Origin: Treponema denticola
Lineage (GTDB): Bacteria; Spirochaetota; Spirochaetia; Treponematales; Breznakiellaceae
NCBI GenBank assembly: GCA_020719845.1
Contig: DYPP01000024.1
Location: forward strand, 1-33,917
Direction: 5' to 3'
Length of the DNA stretch: 33,917 bases
Position 1 is the first letter of the stretch, and the number at the start of each line of letters is the position of its first letter. Made by a program: the position numbers and the translations under genes. The notes below the pieces were generated by a model, which worked only from the letters and a program-made list of their open reading frames with translations, was not told where the DNA came from and did not search any database. Shown here piece by piece: positions 22,689 through 31,752 of this stretch.

Positions 22689-23708
22689 ATGATCCTTTAC
22701 GACCCTGCCCTGGCGCTGCGCTTCGGCGATTACGGCATCCTCATTCCCGTGCTCGACTCCCGGGCCGACGCGGTGGCCGAAGGCCTGCACGCCGTCCTGC
22801 ACGGCCACGACGAGTCCTGGTTGCGCCGGGGTGTGGTCGAGCGCATCCAACGGGAAGACCTGGAACGCGTGCACGATCCGGAATACGTCCGGCGGCTGTA
22901 CGCCGGCGGGCCGGAGCTGGAGGCGGAACTGCTCCAAACCTACGAATTGATCGGGTCCGACGGACGTCCGCACCGCTACGCCCCGGACCGCGCCGTCCGG
23001 CCCCTGTCGGCGCTCTTCGACACCATCCTGCTGCAGGTCGCCGGCACCTACCAGGCGGCGCGCCTGGCCCTGGAAGGCGGCTTCTGCTACTTTTTGGGCG
23101 GCGGCATGCACCACGCCCGCCGGGACGGGGGGTCGGGCTTCTGCCTGCTGAACGATGCGATGATCGCTTTGGCCCGCCTGCGCGCCGAAGGCCGCTCCCG
23201 CCGGGTTTGGATCATCGACCTGGACGCCCACAAGGGGGACGGCACCGCCGAGCTGGCCCGGGGCGATCCGGACACGCTGACCCTGTCCATCCACATGGCC
23301 GCGGGCTGGCCGCTGGACGCGGCGGGGCTGGAAGCCGCCCGCCGCCAAGGCCGGGGACCGGACCGGGCGCCGCTGGCGCCCAGCGACGTGGATATTGCTG
23401 TGGGCCGTGGGGAAGAAGCGCTGTACAACAGCCGGCTGGATCTGGGACTCCGGCGGCTGGAAGCCCTGTCCGGCGGCGACTCGCCGGACCTGGCCATCGT
23501 CGTGGACGGCGCCGACCCCTACGTGCACGACGCCCTTCCGTCCACCGCCGACCTGGCGCTGAGCCTGGACCAGTGCGTCGCCCGGGACCTGCTGGTCCTG
23601 GAATTTTTGCGCAGCCGGGATATCCCGTCGGCCTGGCTGCTGGCCGGCGGCTATGGTCCCCGGGCTTTTGAGGTGCCGACGGCTTTTTTGGCTCGTGTTC
23701 TGGGGTAA
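22689..23708 (+). CDS. Histone-deacetylase-family (AcuC/acetylpolyamine amidohydrolase) protein
   Basis: Zinc-dependent deacetylase, 339 aa. Landmarks: the catalytic His pair in GGGMHHA (141-142), zinc ligands Asp179 and His181 in IIDLDAHKGDG, the third ligand probably Asp276 in VVDGADPY, and a C-terminal GGYGPRAF loop near the substrate tunnel. In bacteria, relatives remove acetyl groups from polyamines or from acetyl-CoA synthetase (AcuC); no acetyl-CoA synthetase or polyamine gene is nearby, so the target is open. A GNAT-domain gene lies elsewhere in the window, but no direct link is visible. The gene stands alone, divergent from the kinase, with a leaderless-looking start. Confidence 0.88.
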   Translation: MILYDPALALRFGDYGILIPVLDSRADAVAEGLHAVLHGHDESWLRRGVVERIQREDLERVHDPEYVRRLYAGGPELEAELLQTYELIGSDGRPHRYAPDRAVRPLSALFDTILLQVAGTYQAARLALEGGFCYFLGGGMHHARRDGGSGFCLLNDAMIALARLRAEGRSRRVWIIDLDAHKGDGTAELARGDPDTLTLSIHMAAGWPLDAAGLEAARRQGRGPDRAPLAPSDVDIAVGRGEEALYNSRLDLGLRRLEALSGGDSPDLAIVVDGADPYVHDALPSTADLALSLDQCVARDLLVLEFLRSRDIPSAWLLAGGYGPRAFEVPTAFLARVLG

Positions 23709-23729
23709 GGTTTTTCTTTAGCCGGACTG

Positions 23730-23758
23730 TTGCAACTTTAATTATAGAAAAATATACC
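23730..23758 (+). promoter_or_regulatory. Candidate promoter of the aro/ilv/leu operon
   Basis: TTGCAA at 23730-23735, 17-nt spacer, TATACC at 23753-23758, in a conspicuous AT-rich stretch. The transcript would start at about 23765 and have a leader of roughly 87 nt, unlike the leaderless genes elsewhere in the window. Confidence 0.45.
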
Positions 23759-23774
23759 AAAAATAGAGCAAAAA

Positions 23775-23790
23775 ATGCATACTCATGCAT
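23775..23790 (+). promoter_or_regulatory. Inverted repeat ATGCAT-N4-ATGCAT, possible operator
   Basis: A perfect 6-4-6 palindrome lies about 10 nt after the predicted transcription start of the amino-acid operon, an ordinary position for a repressor site. A small stem (CCCTT 23796-23800 with AAGGG 23805-23809) follows. I cannot assign a regulator. Confidence 0.35.
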
Positions 23791-23851
23791 AACCGCCCTT
23801 GATAAAGGGGACGAGAATCGCTAGCATGGTCGGCACGGAGGCTTGTCCGGC

Positions 23852-25783
23852 ATGTTGGTCGTCCTTTCAAAAAACGTTGAACCCCGCGACAAGGATCGCA
23901 TCCGTTCCTTTTTGAGCGAACGGGGCTTTTCGGTGCGGGAACAGGTTTTTGGGGAAGACGCCATCATCGGCGCCGCCGGAAAGGGCCCGGTGGACATCCG
24001 GGAGCTTTCTTTGCTGCCCGGTGTGGAACGGGTAGCCCAGACGTCCAAACCCTACGAGCTGGCTTCCCGGGAAACCCAGCCCGAGGACAGCATCGTCTCC
24101 GTCGGGCCGGTCAAGATCGGCGGGGCCCGCATCACCGTCATCGCCGGGCCCTGCGCCGTCGAAAGCCGGGACCAGATCATGGAGACCGCGGCCCGGGTGC
24201 GCGAATCCGGGGCGGTCATGCTGCGGGGCGGCGCGTTCAAGCCCCGCAGCAGTCCCTACGCCTTCCAGGGCCTGGGCATCAAGGGCCTGGAGTACATGCG
24301 CGAAGCCGGAGACGCCTACGGCATGCCCATCGTCACCGAAATCGTGTCCTCCGAAACCGCGGCGCAGATGAAGGACCTGACCGACATGTTCCAGATCGGC
24401 GCCCGGAACATGCAGAACTTTGAACTGCTGAAGAAGGTCGGCTCCCTGGGCATGCCGGTGCTGCTCAAGCGCGGCCCCTCGGCCACCATCGAAGAATGGC
24501 TCTTGTCCGCCGAATACCTGCTGGCCTCGGGCACCCGGGACGTGGTGCTCTGCGAGCGGGGCATCCGCACCTTCGAGACCTATACCCGCAACACCCTGGA
24601 CATCTCCGCCATTCCGGTGGTCAAGAAGCTTTCCCACCTGCCGGTCATCGTCGACCCCAGCCACGCCGTGGGCATCCGGGCCATGGTCAGCTCCGCCGCC
24701 CTGGCGGCCATCGCCGCCGGCGCCGACGGCCTGACGGTGGAAGTGCATCCCCGGCCCGAAGAAGCCCTGTCCGACGGGCCCCAGTCGCTGTATCCGGAAC
24801 AGTTTGAAAAGCTGATGCGCGATATCGAAGCTCTGTCCCCGGTGGTGGGCAAGGAACTGCTGCGCACCCCCCACGCCGTCCTGAGCGTCGGCGACCGCGT
24901 GCCCGCAGCCGCCGCGGCAACGGCGTCCAGTGCGACGACGGTCGCTTTTTCCGGCGAGAGCGGCGCCTTTGCCGAGCAGGCCCTGCTGCGGGCTTTCGGC
25001 GAGGAAGCGCCCCGGCTGGCGGTGGACTCCTTCCCGGCGGTCTTCGACGCGGTGCTGGAAGACAAGGCCCGCTACGGCATCGTGCCGGTGGAAAACAGCC
25101 TGGCCGGATCGGTGCACGAGAACTACGACCTGTTCATCCGCTATCCGGACATCGGCATCGTGGGCGAGCTGAAGCTGCGCATCGTCCACTGCCTGATCGC
25201 CCATCCCGACGCCGACCTGGAGGGTATCCGGGTGGTCCGCAGCCACCCCCAGGGCTTCGCCCAGTCCAGGGAATTCCTGGACCAGCATCCGTCCTGGAAG
25301 CTGGAGCCCTGCAACGACACCGGCGGCTCGGTGGCGTCCATCAGCCGCGAGGGCCTGACTGATACCGCCGCCATCGCCGGCGAGGCGGCGGCCAAAATCT
25401 ATGGCCTTAAAATTCTGAGGGAAGGGATCGAGACCAATCCGCTCAACTATACCCGTTTCGTGATCCTGGCCCGCCGGGACGAGGGCAGGGCCACGCCGAT
25501 TCCGCCTTCCCTGGGATCCGGCACGGCCAACAAGGCATCCATCGTGTTCACCACGCCCAACGAGCCGGGTTCGTTGTTCGTCTGCCTCAAGATCCTCAGC
25601 GAACGGGGCATCAACTTGTCCAAGCTGGAGTCCCGGCCGATTCCGGGCAAGCCCTGGCGTTATATGTTCTACGCGGACGTGTCCATTCCCGAAGCCGAAG
25701 GCGTCTTCGACCGGGCGATGGAAGAACTGAAAACGAAGACCGAGGACTTCCGCTTCCTCGGAGCGTATCGGGCCTCGCTGTAG
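23852..25783 (+). CDS. Bifunctional DAHP synthase-prephenate dehydratase
   Basis: A 643-aa fusion. Residues 1-70 are a small ferredoxin-like regulatory domain as in Thermotoga-type DAHP synthase. Residues about 85-345 are the DAHP synthase barrel (IAGPCAVES 97-105, RGGAFKPRSSPYAFQG 125-140), joining phosphoenolpyruvate and erythrose 4-phosphate at the shikimate pathway entry. Residues about 363-545 are prephenate dehydratase (VAFSGESGAFAEQA, NDTGGSV, NYTRFVIL with the TRF motif), committing prephenate to phenylalanine. Residues about 560-640 are an ACT domain with LESRP, the phenylalanine-binding signature. No chorismate mutase domain is present. GGAGG at 23837-23841 supports the ATG at 23852. 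It leads the branched-chain operon, with ilvN starting 20 nt after it. Feedback inhibition by phenylalanine on both activities is likely but inferred. Confidence 0.93.
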   Translation: MLVVLSKNVEPRDKDRIRSFLSERGFSVREQVFGEDAIIGAAGKGPVDIRELSLLPGVERVAQTSKPYELASRETQPEDSIVSVGPVKIGGARITVIAGPCAVESRDQIMETAARVRESGAVMLRGGAFKPRSSPYAFQGLGIKGLEYMREAGDAYGMPIVTEIVSSETAAQMKDLTDMFQIGARNMQNFELLKKVGSLGMPVLLKRGPSATIEEWLLSAEYLLASGTRDVVLCERGIRTFETYTRNTLDISAIPVVKKLSHLPVIVDPSHAVGIRAMVSSAALAAIAAGADGLTVEVHPRPEEALSDGPQSLYPEQFEKLMRDIEALSPVVGKELLRTPHAVLSVGDRVPAAAAATASSATTVAFSGESGAFAEQALLRAFGEEAPRLAVDSFPAVFDAVLEDKARYGIVPVENSLAGSVHENYDLFIRYPDIGIVGELKLRIVHCLIAHPDADLEGIRVVRSHPQGFAQSREFLDQHPSWKLEPCNDTGGSVASISREGLTDTAAIAGEAAAKIYGLKILREGIETNPLNYTRFVILARRDEGRATPIPPSLGSGTANKASIVFTTPNEPGSLFVCLKILSERGINLSKLESRPIPGKPWRYMFYADVSIPEAEGVFDRAMEELKTKTEDFRFLGAYRASL

Positions 25784-25803
25784 GCCCGGCAATGGGGGTA
25801 GGC

Positions 25804-26304
25804 ATGAAACGGCACGTGGTGTCGGCCTTGGTGGAAAACCGATCGGGTACGCTCAGTCGGATTTCCGGCCTCTTCAGCCGTCGCGGATTCAACATCGACG
25901 GTTTGACCGTCGGCGAGACCGACGATCCGTCGGTGTCCCGCATGACCATCGCGGTGAGCGGCGACGAAGCGGGCCTGGATCAGATCGTCAAGCAGTTGGG
26001 CAAATTGGTGGACGTCATCGCCGTCCGGGAGCTGGATTCGGCTTCCTGCATCCGGCGCGAACTGATGTTGGTCAAAGTGAACGCCGACGAGGCTTCCCGG
26101 CCTGCGGTCATAGAAATCGCCTCGATTTTCCGCTCCCGCATTATCGACGTATCTCCCGCTACGATTACCATCGAGGCCACCGGCGACTCGGACAAGCTGG
26201 AAGGCCTGCTGCTGCTTCTTCGCCCCTACGGCATTCTGGAACTAGCCCGTACCGGCCTTGTAGCCCTGGAACGCGGCTCCCTAGCACTAAGCATCAGCAT
26301 TTAA
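25804..26304 (+). CDS. ilvN: Acetolactate synthase regulatory (small) subunit
   Basis: Small subunit of acetohydroxyacid synthase; binds valine and confers feedback inhibition on IlvB. The protein is 166 aa, two ACT-like halves: VVSALVENRSGTLSRISGLF with RRGFNIDGLTVG at the N-terminus is the signature of the family, followed by a C-terminal ACT_5 half (ASIFRSRIIDVSPATITIEA). The ATG at 25804 begins MKRHVVSALV, which matches the family; another ATG 12 nt upstream is in frame. Unusually, it is separated from its catalytic partner ilvB (31753) by four genes, although both are in one operon. Confidence 0.95.
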   Translation: MKRHVVSALVENRSGTLSRISGLFSRRGFNIDGLTVGETDDPSVSRMTIAVSGDEAGLDQIVKQLGKLVDVIAVRELDSASCIRRELMLVKVNADEASRPAVIEIASIFRSRIIDVSPATITIEATGDSDKLEGLLLLLRPYGILELARTGLVALERGSLALSISI

Positions 26305-26387
26305 GCGGCGCAAGCGAAAGTTGCGACGCAGGATTCTCCGCGCTTCGGCGTGGGACTCTACCGTCGTATCCCATCGTTTGCGCCTGA

Positions 26388-27413
<1,026 letters not shown>

Positions 27414-27422
27414 GAGTCAAGC

Positions 27423-28988
27423 ATGGCCCGCATGGTTCGGATTTTTGATACGACGCTCCGGGACGGCGAACAAGCCCCGGGTTGCAGCATGAATTTGCAG
27501 GAAAAGGTCGAGGTTGCCCGGCAGCTGGAGCGCCTGGGCGTGGACGTGATGGAAGCGGGCTTCCCGGCGGCCAGTCCCGGCGACCTGGCCTCGGTCCAGG
27601 CCGTGGCGGCGGTCGTCAAATCCAGTACCGTGGCGGGCCTGTGCCGGGCCCTGGAAAAAGACATCGACGCGGGCTGGGAAGCCCTGAAGGCGGCGGCGGC
27701 GCCGCGGATCCACACCTTCATCGCCACTTCGCCCATCCACATGGAGCACAAGCTCAAGATGAGCGCCGACCAGGTGGTGGAACGGGCGACGGCGGCGGTC
27801 AAGTACGCCAAAAAGTTCTGTTCCGACGTTGAATTTTCCGCCGAGGACGCGTCCCGCAGCGACCCGGCCTTTCTGTGCCGCGTCTTCGAGGCCGTCATCG
27901 ACGCCGGGGCGACGGTGCTGAACATTCCCGACACCGTGGGCTACGCCATCCCGGAGGAATTCGGCCGGATGGTGGCCTACGTCAAGGCGCACACGCCGAA
28001 CATCCACAAGGCCCTCATTTCCGTACACTGCCACAACGACCTGGGGCTGGGGGTGGCCAATACGCTGGCCGCCGCCGTCGCCGGGGCGGACCAGCTGGAG
28101 TGCACCATCAACGGCCTGGGGGAACGGGCGGGGAACGCCTCGCTGGAAGAGATCATCATGGCCCTGCGCACCCGCAAGGACCTGCTGGACCTGAGCACCC
28201 GCGTCGATACGACCCAGATCTACGCCACCAGCCGCCTGGTTTCCCAGGTGACGGGGGTCAAGGTGCAGCCCAACAAGGCGGTGGTGGGGGAAAACGCCTT
28301 TGCCCACGAAGCGGGCATCCACCAGCATGGCGTGCTGGCCAACCGGGCCACCTACGAGATCATGACCCCCGAATCGGTGGGCATTCCCAGCAACCGCATG
28401 GTGCTGGGCAAGCATTCCGGCCGCCACGCCTTTGAGGAACGCCTGCAAGCCCTGGGCTTCGGGCTGGAGCCCAAGGCGGTGGACGAGGCCTTCGGCCAGT
28501 TCAAGGCGCTGGCGGACAAGAAGAAGGTGGTCAGCGACCGGGACATCGAAGCCCTGGTGGTGGGTTCCGCCGCGGCGGTGCCGGAAACCTGGAAGCTGGA
28601 CCGCTGGGTGGTCAACTCGGGGTCCACCCTCAGCGCCACCAGCACCATCCGGCTGCAGTTCAAGGACGGTTCCTTCCACGAGCAGGTGGCCGTGGGCGAC
28701 GGCCCGGTGGACGCGGCTTTCAAGGCCATCGACAAGATCATCGGCAAGGACCTGGAGCTGGACACCTTTGAGCTGGGCGCGGTCACCGGCGGCGAGGACG
28801 CCCAGGGCGAAGCGACGGTCAAAATCTCCTGGGACGGGCGGCGCTGGAACGGCCGCGGCCTTTCCACGGACATCATCGAATCCACCATCAAAGCCTACGT
28901 CACGGCCATCAACGCCATGGAATGGGAATTATCGGCCACCGCGCCCGGCGCGGGGGGCAGGCGACTGAAGGAGACCGACGGTGTCTGA
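27423..28988 (+). CDS. leuA: 2-isopropylmalate synthase
   Basis: Condenses acetyl-CoA with 2-oxoisovalerate, the first committed leucine step. The DRE-TIM barrel motif FDTTLRDGEQAPG is at 8-20, metal ligands in HCHNDLGLGVANT, and the family signature NGLGERAGN. A C-terminal LeuA dimer (allosteric) domain spans about 385-505, consistent with leucine feedback. The length, 521 aa, is normal. It starts 9 nt after ilvC and overlaps cimA by 8 nt. LeuC and LeuD are not in the window. Confidence 0.95.
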   Translation: MARMVRIFDTTLRDGEQAPGCSMNLQEKVEVARQLERLGVDVMEAGFPAASPGDLASVQAVAAVVKSSTVAGLCRALEKDIDAGWEALKAAAAPRIHTFIATSPIHMEHKLKMSADQVVERATAAVKYAKKFCSDVEFSAEDASRSDPAFLCRVFEAVIDAGATVLNIPDTVGYAIPEEFGRMVAYVKAHTPNIHKALISVHCHNDLGLGVANTLAAAVAGADQLECTINGLGERAGNASLEEIIMALRTRKDLLDLSTRVDTTQIYATSRLVSQVTGVKVQPNKAVVGENAFAHEAGIHQHGVLANRATYEIMTPESVGIPSNRMVLGKHSGRHAFEERLQALGFGLEPKAVDEAFGQFKALADKKKVVSDRDIEALVVGSAAAVPETWKLDRWVVNSGSTLSATSTIRLQFKDGSFHEQVAVGDGPVDAAFKAIDKIIGKDLELDTFELGAVTGGEDAQGEATVKISWDGRRWNGRGLSTDIIESTIKAYVTAINAMEWELSATAPGAGGRRLKETDGV

Positions 28989-30600
28989 CGCGTTGTTTCT
29001 GCCGGAGGTCGAAATTTTCGACACCACCCTGCGGGACGGAGCCCAGGGCGAAGGCATCACTTTTTCCGTCCAGGACAAGATCGCCGTGGCCCGGGCGCTG
29101 GACGAACTGGGCGTGGCCTGGATCGAGGCGGGCAACCCGGGGAGCAATCCCAAGGACATGGAATTTTTCCGGGCCGCCGCTTCCCTGGGGCTGACCACGG
29201 CCAAGCTCTGCGCCTTCGGCGCTACCCGCAAAAAAGGCGTGACCCCCCGGGAAGATCCCAACGTGCAGAGCCTGCTGCAGGCCAATACGGAAGCCATCGT
29301 GCTCTTCGGCAAGAGCTGGGACCTGCACGCCACGGAAGTGCTGCGGGTCAGCCTGGAAGAGAACCTGGCCATGATCCGGGAAACCGTGGCCTTCTTCAAG
29401 GATGCGGGCAAGACGGTCATCTACGACGCGGAGCACTTCTTCGACGGCTGGAAGGCCAACGCCGACTACGCCCTGCTGACGCTCAAGGCCGCCCTGGAAG
29501 CCGGGGTGGACCGCCTGGTCCTGGCGGACACCAACGGCGGCTCCTTCCCGGACACCGTGCAGGCCGGCGTCCAGGCCGCGCTGGCGCTCACCGCCGGCGG
29601 TTCGTCCTGCATGATCGGCATTCACGCCCACGACGACGCGGGCATGGCCACGGCCAACTCGGTGCTGGCCGTGGCCGCCGGCGCCCGGCACGTGCAGGGC
29701 ACGCTGGTGGGCTTCGGCGAACGCTGCGGCAACGCCGCCCTGGCCGCCGTCGTGCCCAGCCTGGAGCTGAAGCTGAACCTGCGCTGCCTGCCCGCAGGTC
29801 GGCTGGAAAAAATATCCGAACTGTCCCGGCGGGTGGCGGAGATCGCCAACGTGGCCGTCCCGGACGGGATGCCCTACATCGGCAGCCACGCCTTTGCCCA
29901 CAAGGCGGGCATGCACGCCGACGGCATCCTCAAGGTGCGCCGCTCCTTCGAGCACGTGGATCCGGCCAAGGTGGGCAACGACCGGCGCTTTTTGATGAGC
30001 GAGGTGGGCGGCCGGTCGGCCATCGCCGAACGCGCCAAAAAAGTCGATCCGGACATCACCAAGGACCACCCCGTGGTAGCCGCAGTGGCCGCCCGGCTCA
30101 AGACGCTGGAGTCCGACGGCTGGCAGTTCGAGGGGGCGGACGCCAGTTTCGAGCTGCTGGTGCGCCGGGAGCTGGGCAGGTACAGGAGCCTGTTCAATAT
30201 CGAACGCTACCGAGTGGTCAGCGAACATCCCAGCGCCGACAAGGCGACCTGCTCCAACGCCTGGGTCAAGGTCAGCGTGGACGGCAACGAAGAAATCGCC
30301 GCCGCCGAGGGCGACGGTCCGGTGAACGCCCTGGACGGCGCGCTGCGCCGGGCTTTGGGCCGCTTCTACCCCGAACTGGGCCAGGTGCGGCTTTCGGACT
30401 ACAAGGTCCGGGTCATCGACGGCAAGGACGCCACCGCGGCCAAGGTGCGGGTGCTGATCGAATCCACCGACGGCGAGAGCACCTGGACCACCGTCGGCGT
30501 CTCGGCGGACAGCATCGACGCCAGCCGGTCCGCGCTGGTGGATTCCATCGAGTACAAATTGATCCGGGATATCGAACGGCGCTTCAAAGCTTATTTATAG
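28981..30600 (+). CDS. cimA: (R)-citramalate synthase
   Basis: Joins acetyl-CoA and pyruvate to citramalate, feeding 2-oxobutyrate for isoleucine without threonine. The DRE-TIM signature FDTTLRDGAQGEG is at 13-25, the metal-ligand region GIHAHDDAGMATANS at 213-227, and GERCGN at 246-251. A C-terminal LeuA-like regulatory domain begins near 400. At 539 aa it matches the long CimA class rather than LeuA or homocitrate synthase, and the presence of a separate LeuA upstream supports the call. The GTG start has AAGGAG 9 nt upstream and overlaps the leuA end. Odd points: Asp218 where relatives usually have Asn (HxHND), and Val243 before GFGER where relatives usually have Asn. Confidence 0.92.
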   Translation: MSDALFLPEVEIFDTTLRDGAQGEGITFSVQDKIAVARALDELGVAWIEAGNPGSNPKDMEFFRAAASLGLTTAKLCAFGATRKKGVTPREDPNVQSLLQANTEAIVLFGKSWDLHATEVLRVSLEENLAMIRETVAFFKDAGKTVIYDAEHFFDGWKANADYALLTLKAALEAGVDRLVLADTNGGSFPDTVQAGVQAALALTAGGSSCMIGIHAHDDAGMATANSVLAVAAGARHVQGTLVGFGERCGNAALAAVVPSLELKLNLRCLPAGRLEKISELSRRVAEIANVAVPDGMPYIGSHAFAHKAGMHADGILKVRRSFEHVDPAKVGNDRRFLMSEVGGRSAIAERAKKVDPDITKDHPVVAAVAARLKTLESDGWQFEGADASFELLVRRELGRYRSLFNIERYRVVSEHPSADKATCSNAWVKVSVDGNEEIAAAEGDGPVNALDGALRRALGRFYPELGQVRLSDYKVRVIDGKDATAAKVRVLIESTDGESTWTTVGVSADSIDASRSALVDSIEYKLIRDIERRFKAYL

Positions 30601-30615
30601 AAGGAGACCATCGCC

Positions 30616-31752
30616 ATGACTTGTTCCATTGCCCTTGTGCCCGGAGACGGGATCGGCCCCGACGTGATCGCCCAGGGGGTGGATATCCTGGACGCCGTGG
30701 GCGACCGCTTCGGCCATATTTTCAACTACGTGGAGCTGGAGGCCGGCGGCAAGGCCATCGATTCCAGCGGCGAGCCCCTGCCGGCGGAAACCCTGGAAGC
30801 CGCCAAACAGTGCGACGCGGTGCTTTTGGGCGCCGTCGGCGGACCCCAGTGGGAAACCCTGCCGGGCCACCTGCGCCCCGAGCGGGCCCTGCTGGGCCTG
30901 CGCGCCGGCCTGGGCGTCTACGCCAACCTGCGCCCCGCCGCCCTGCTGCCCCAGCTGCGGGACGCCTGTCCGATCAAGGACGAGGTGCTCATCGCCGCCA
31001 ACAGCGCAGGCGAGCCCAGCTTCGACCTGCTCATCCTGCGGGAACTGACCGGAGGCATCTACTTCGGCGAGCGGGGCCGCAGCGCCGACGGCGGCTCGGC
31101 CTTCGACACCGAGACCTATTCGGTGCCCGAAATCGAGCGCGTGCTGCGGGCCGGCTACCGGGCCGCGGCGACGCGGCGCAAAAAGCTGTGCGTGGTGGAC
31201 AAGGCCAACGTGCTGGAGTCGTCCCGGCTGTGGCGCGAGGTAGCCCAACGGCTGGCCAAGGAATACCCGGAAATCGAAACCAGCTACCTGTACGTGGACA
31301 ACGCCGCCATGCAGCTGATCCGGGCGCCCGGCCAGTTCGACGTAATGGTGACTTCCAACCTGTTCGGCGACATCCTCTCCGATGAAGCTTCGGTGCTGAC
31401 CGGTTCCATCGGCATGCTGGCTTCCGCCAGCCTGGGCGATCCGTCGCCGGACGGCAAGACCATGGGCCTCTACGAGCCCATCCACGGTTCGGCGCCGGAC
31501 ATCGCCGGGCTGGACATCGCCAACCCGCTGGCCACCATCCTGTCGGTGGCCATGCTGCTGCGCCATTCCTTCGGGCTGGAAAAGGAAGCCCTGGCGGTGG
31601 AGGCGGCGGTGAACGCGGCGCTGGACGCGGGCTACCGCACCAAGGACATCGCCCGGCGCGGCGCCGCAGCCGGCGGGGTTGCGGAAAAAATCGTGGGTAC
31701 CAAAGCGATGGGCCAGGCCGTCCTGCAAGCCCTGGAGCAAGGAGGCAACTAG
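30616..31752 (+). CDS. leuB: 3-isopropylmalate dehydrogenase
   Basis: NAD-dependent oxidative decarboxylation of 3-isopropylmalate in leucine synthesis; may also act on the methylmalate intermediate of the citramalate route. The protein is 378 aa. It has [10 protein letters not shown] at the N-terminus, the substrate loop around [20 protein letters not shown], the catalytic Tyr in ELTGGIYFG, and the Mg2+/cofactor signature [25 protein letters not shown] sits 10 nt before the ATG. It starts 15 nt after cimA and its stop codon touches the ilvB ATG. Confidence 0.96.
   Translation: MTCSIALVPGDGIGPDVIAQGVDILDAVGDRFGHIFNYVELEAGGKAIDSSGEPLPAETLEAAKQCDAVLLGAVGGPQWETLPGHLRPERALLGLRAGLGVYANLRPAALLPQLRDACPIKDEVLIAANSAGEPSFDLLILRELTGGIYFGERGRSADGGSAFDTETYSVPEIERVLRAGYRAAATRRKKLCVVDKANVLESSRLWREVAQRLAKEYPEIETSYLYVDNAAMQLIRAPGQFDVMVTSNLFGDILSDEASVLTGSIGMLASASLGDPSPDGKTMGLYEPIHGSAPDIAGLDIANPLATILSVAMLLRHSFGLEKEALAVEAAVNAALDAGYRTKDIARRGAAAGGVAEKIVGTKAMGQAVLQALEQGGN

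Noticed and set aside
23775-23808. Mini-ORFs MHTHA and MHNRP in the aro/ilv/leu leader as attenuation peptides
   Set aside because: They have no good ribosome site and no codons for the operon's products, and no terminator-antiterminator pair was seen.
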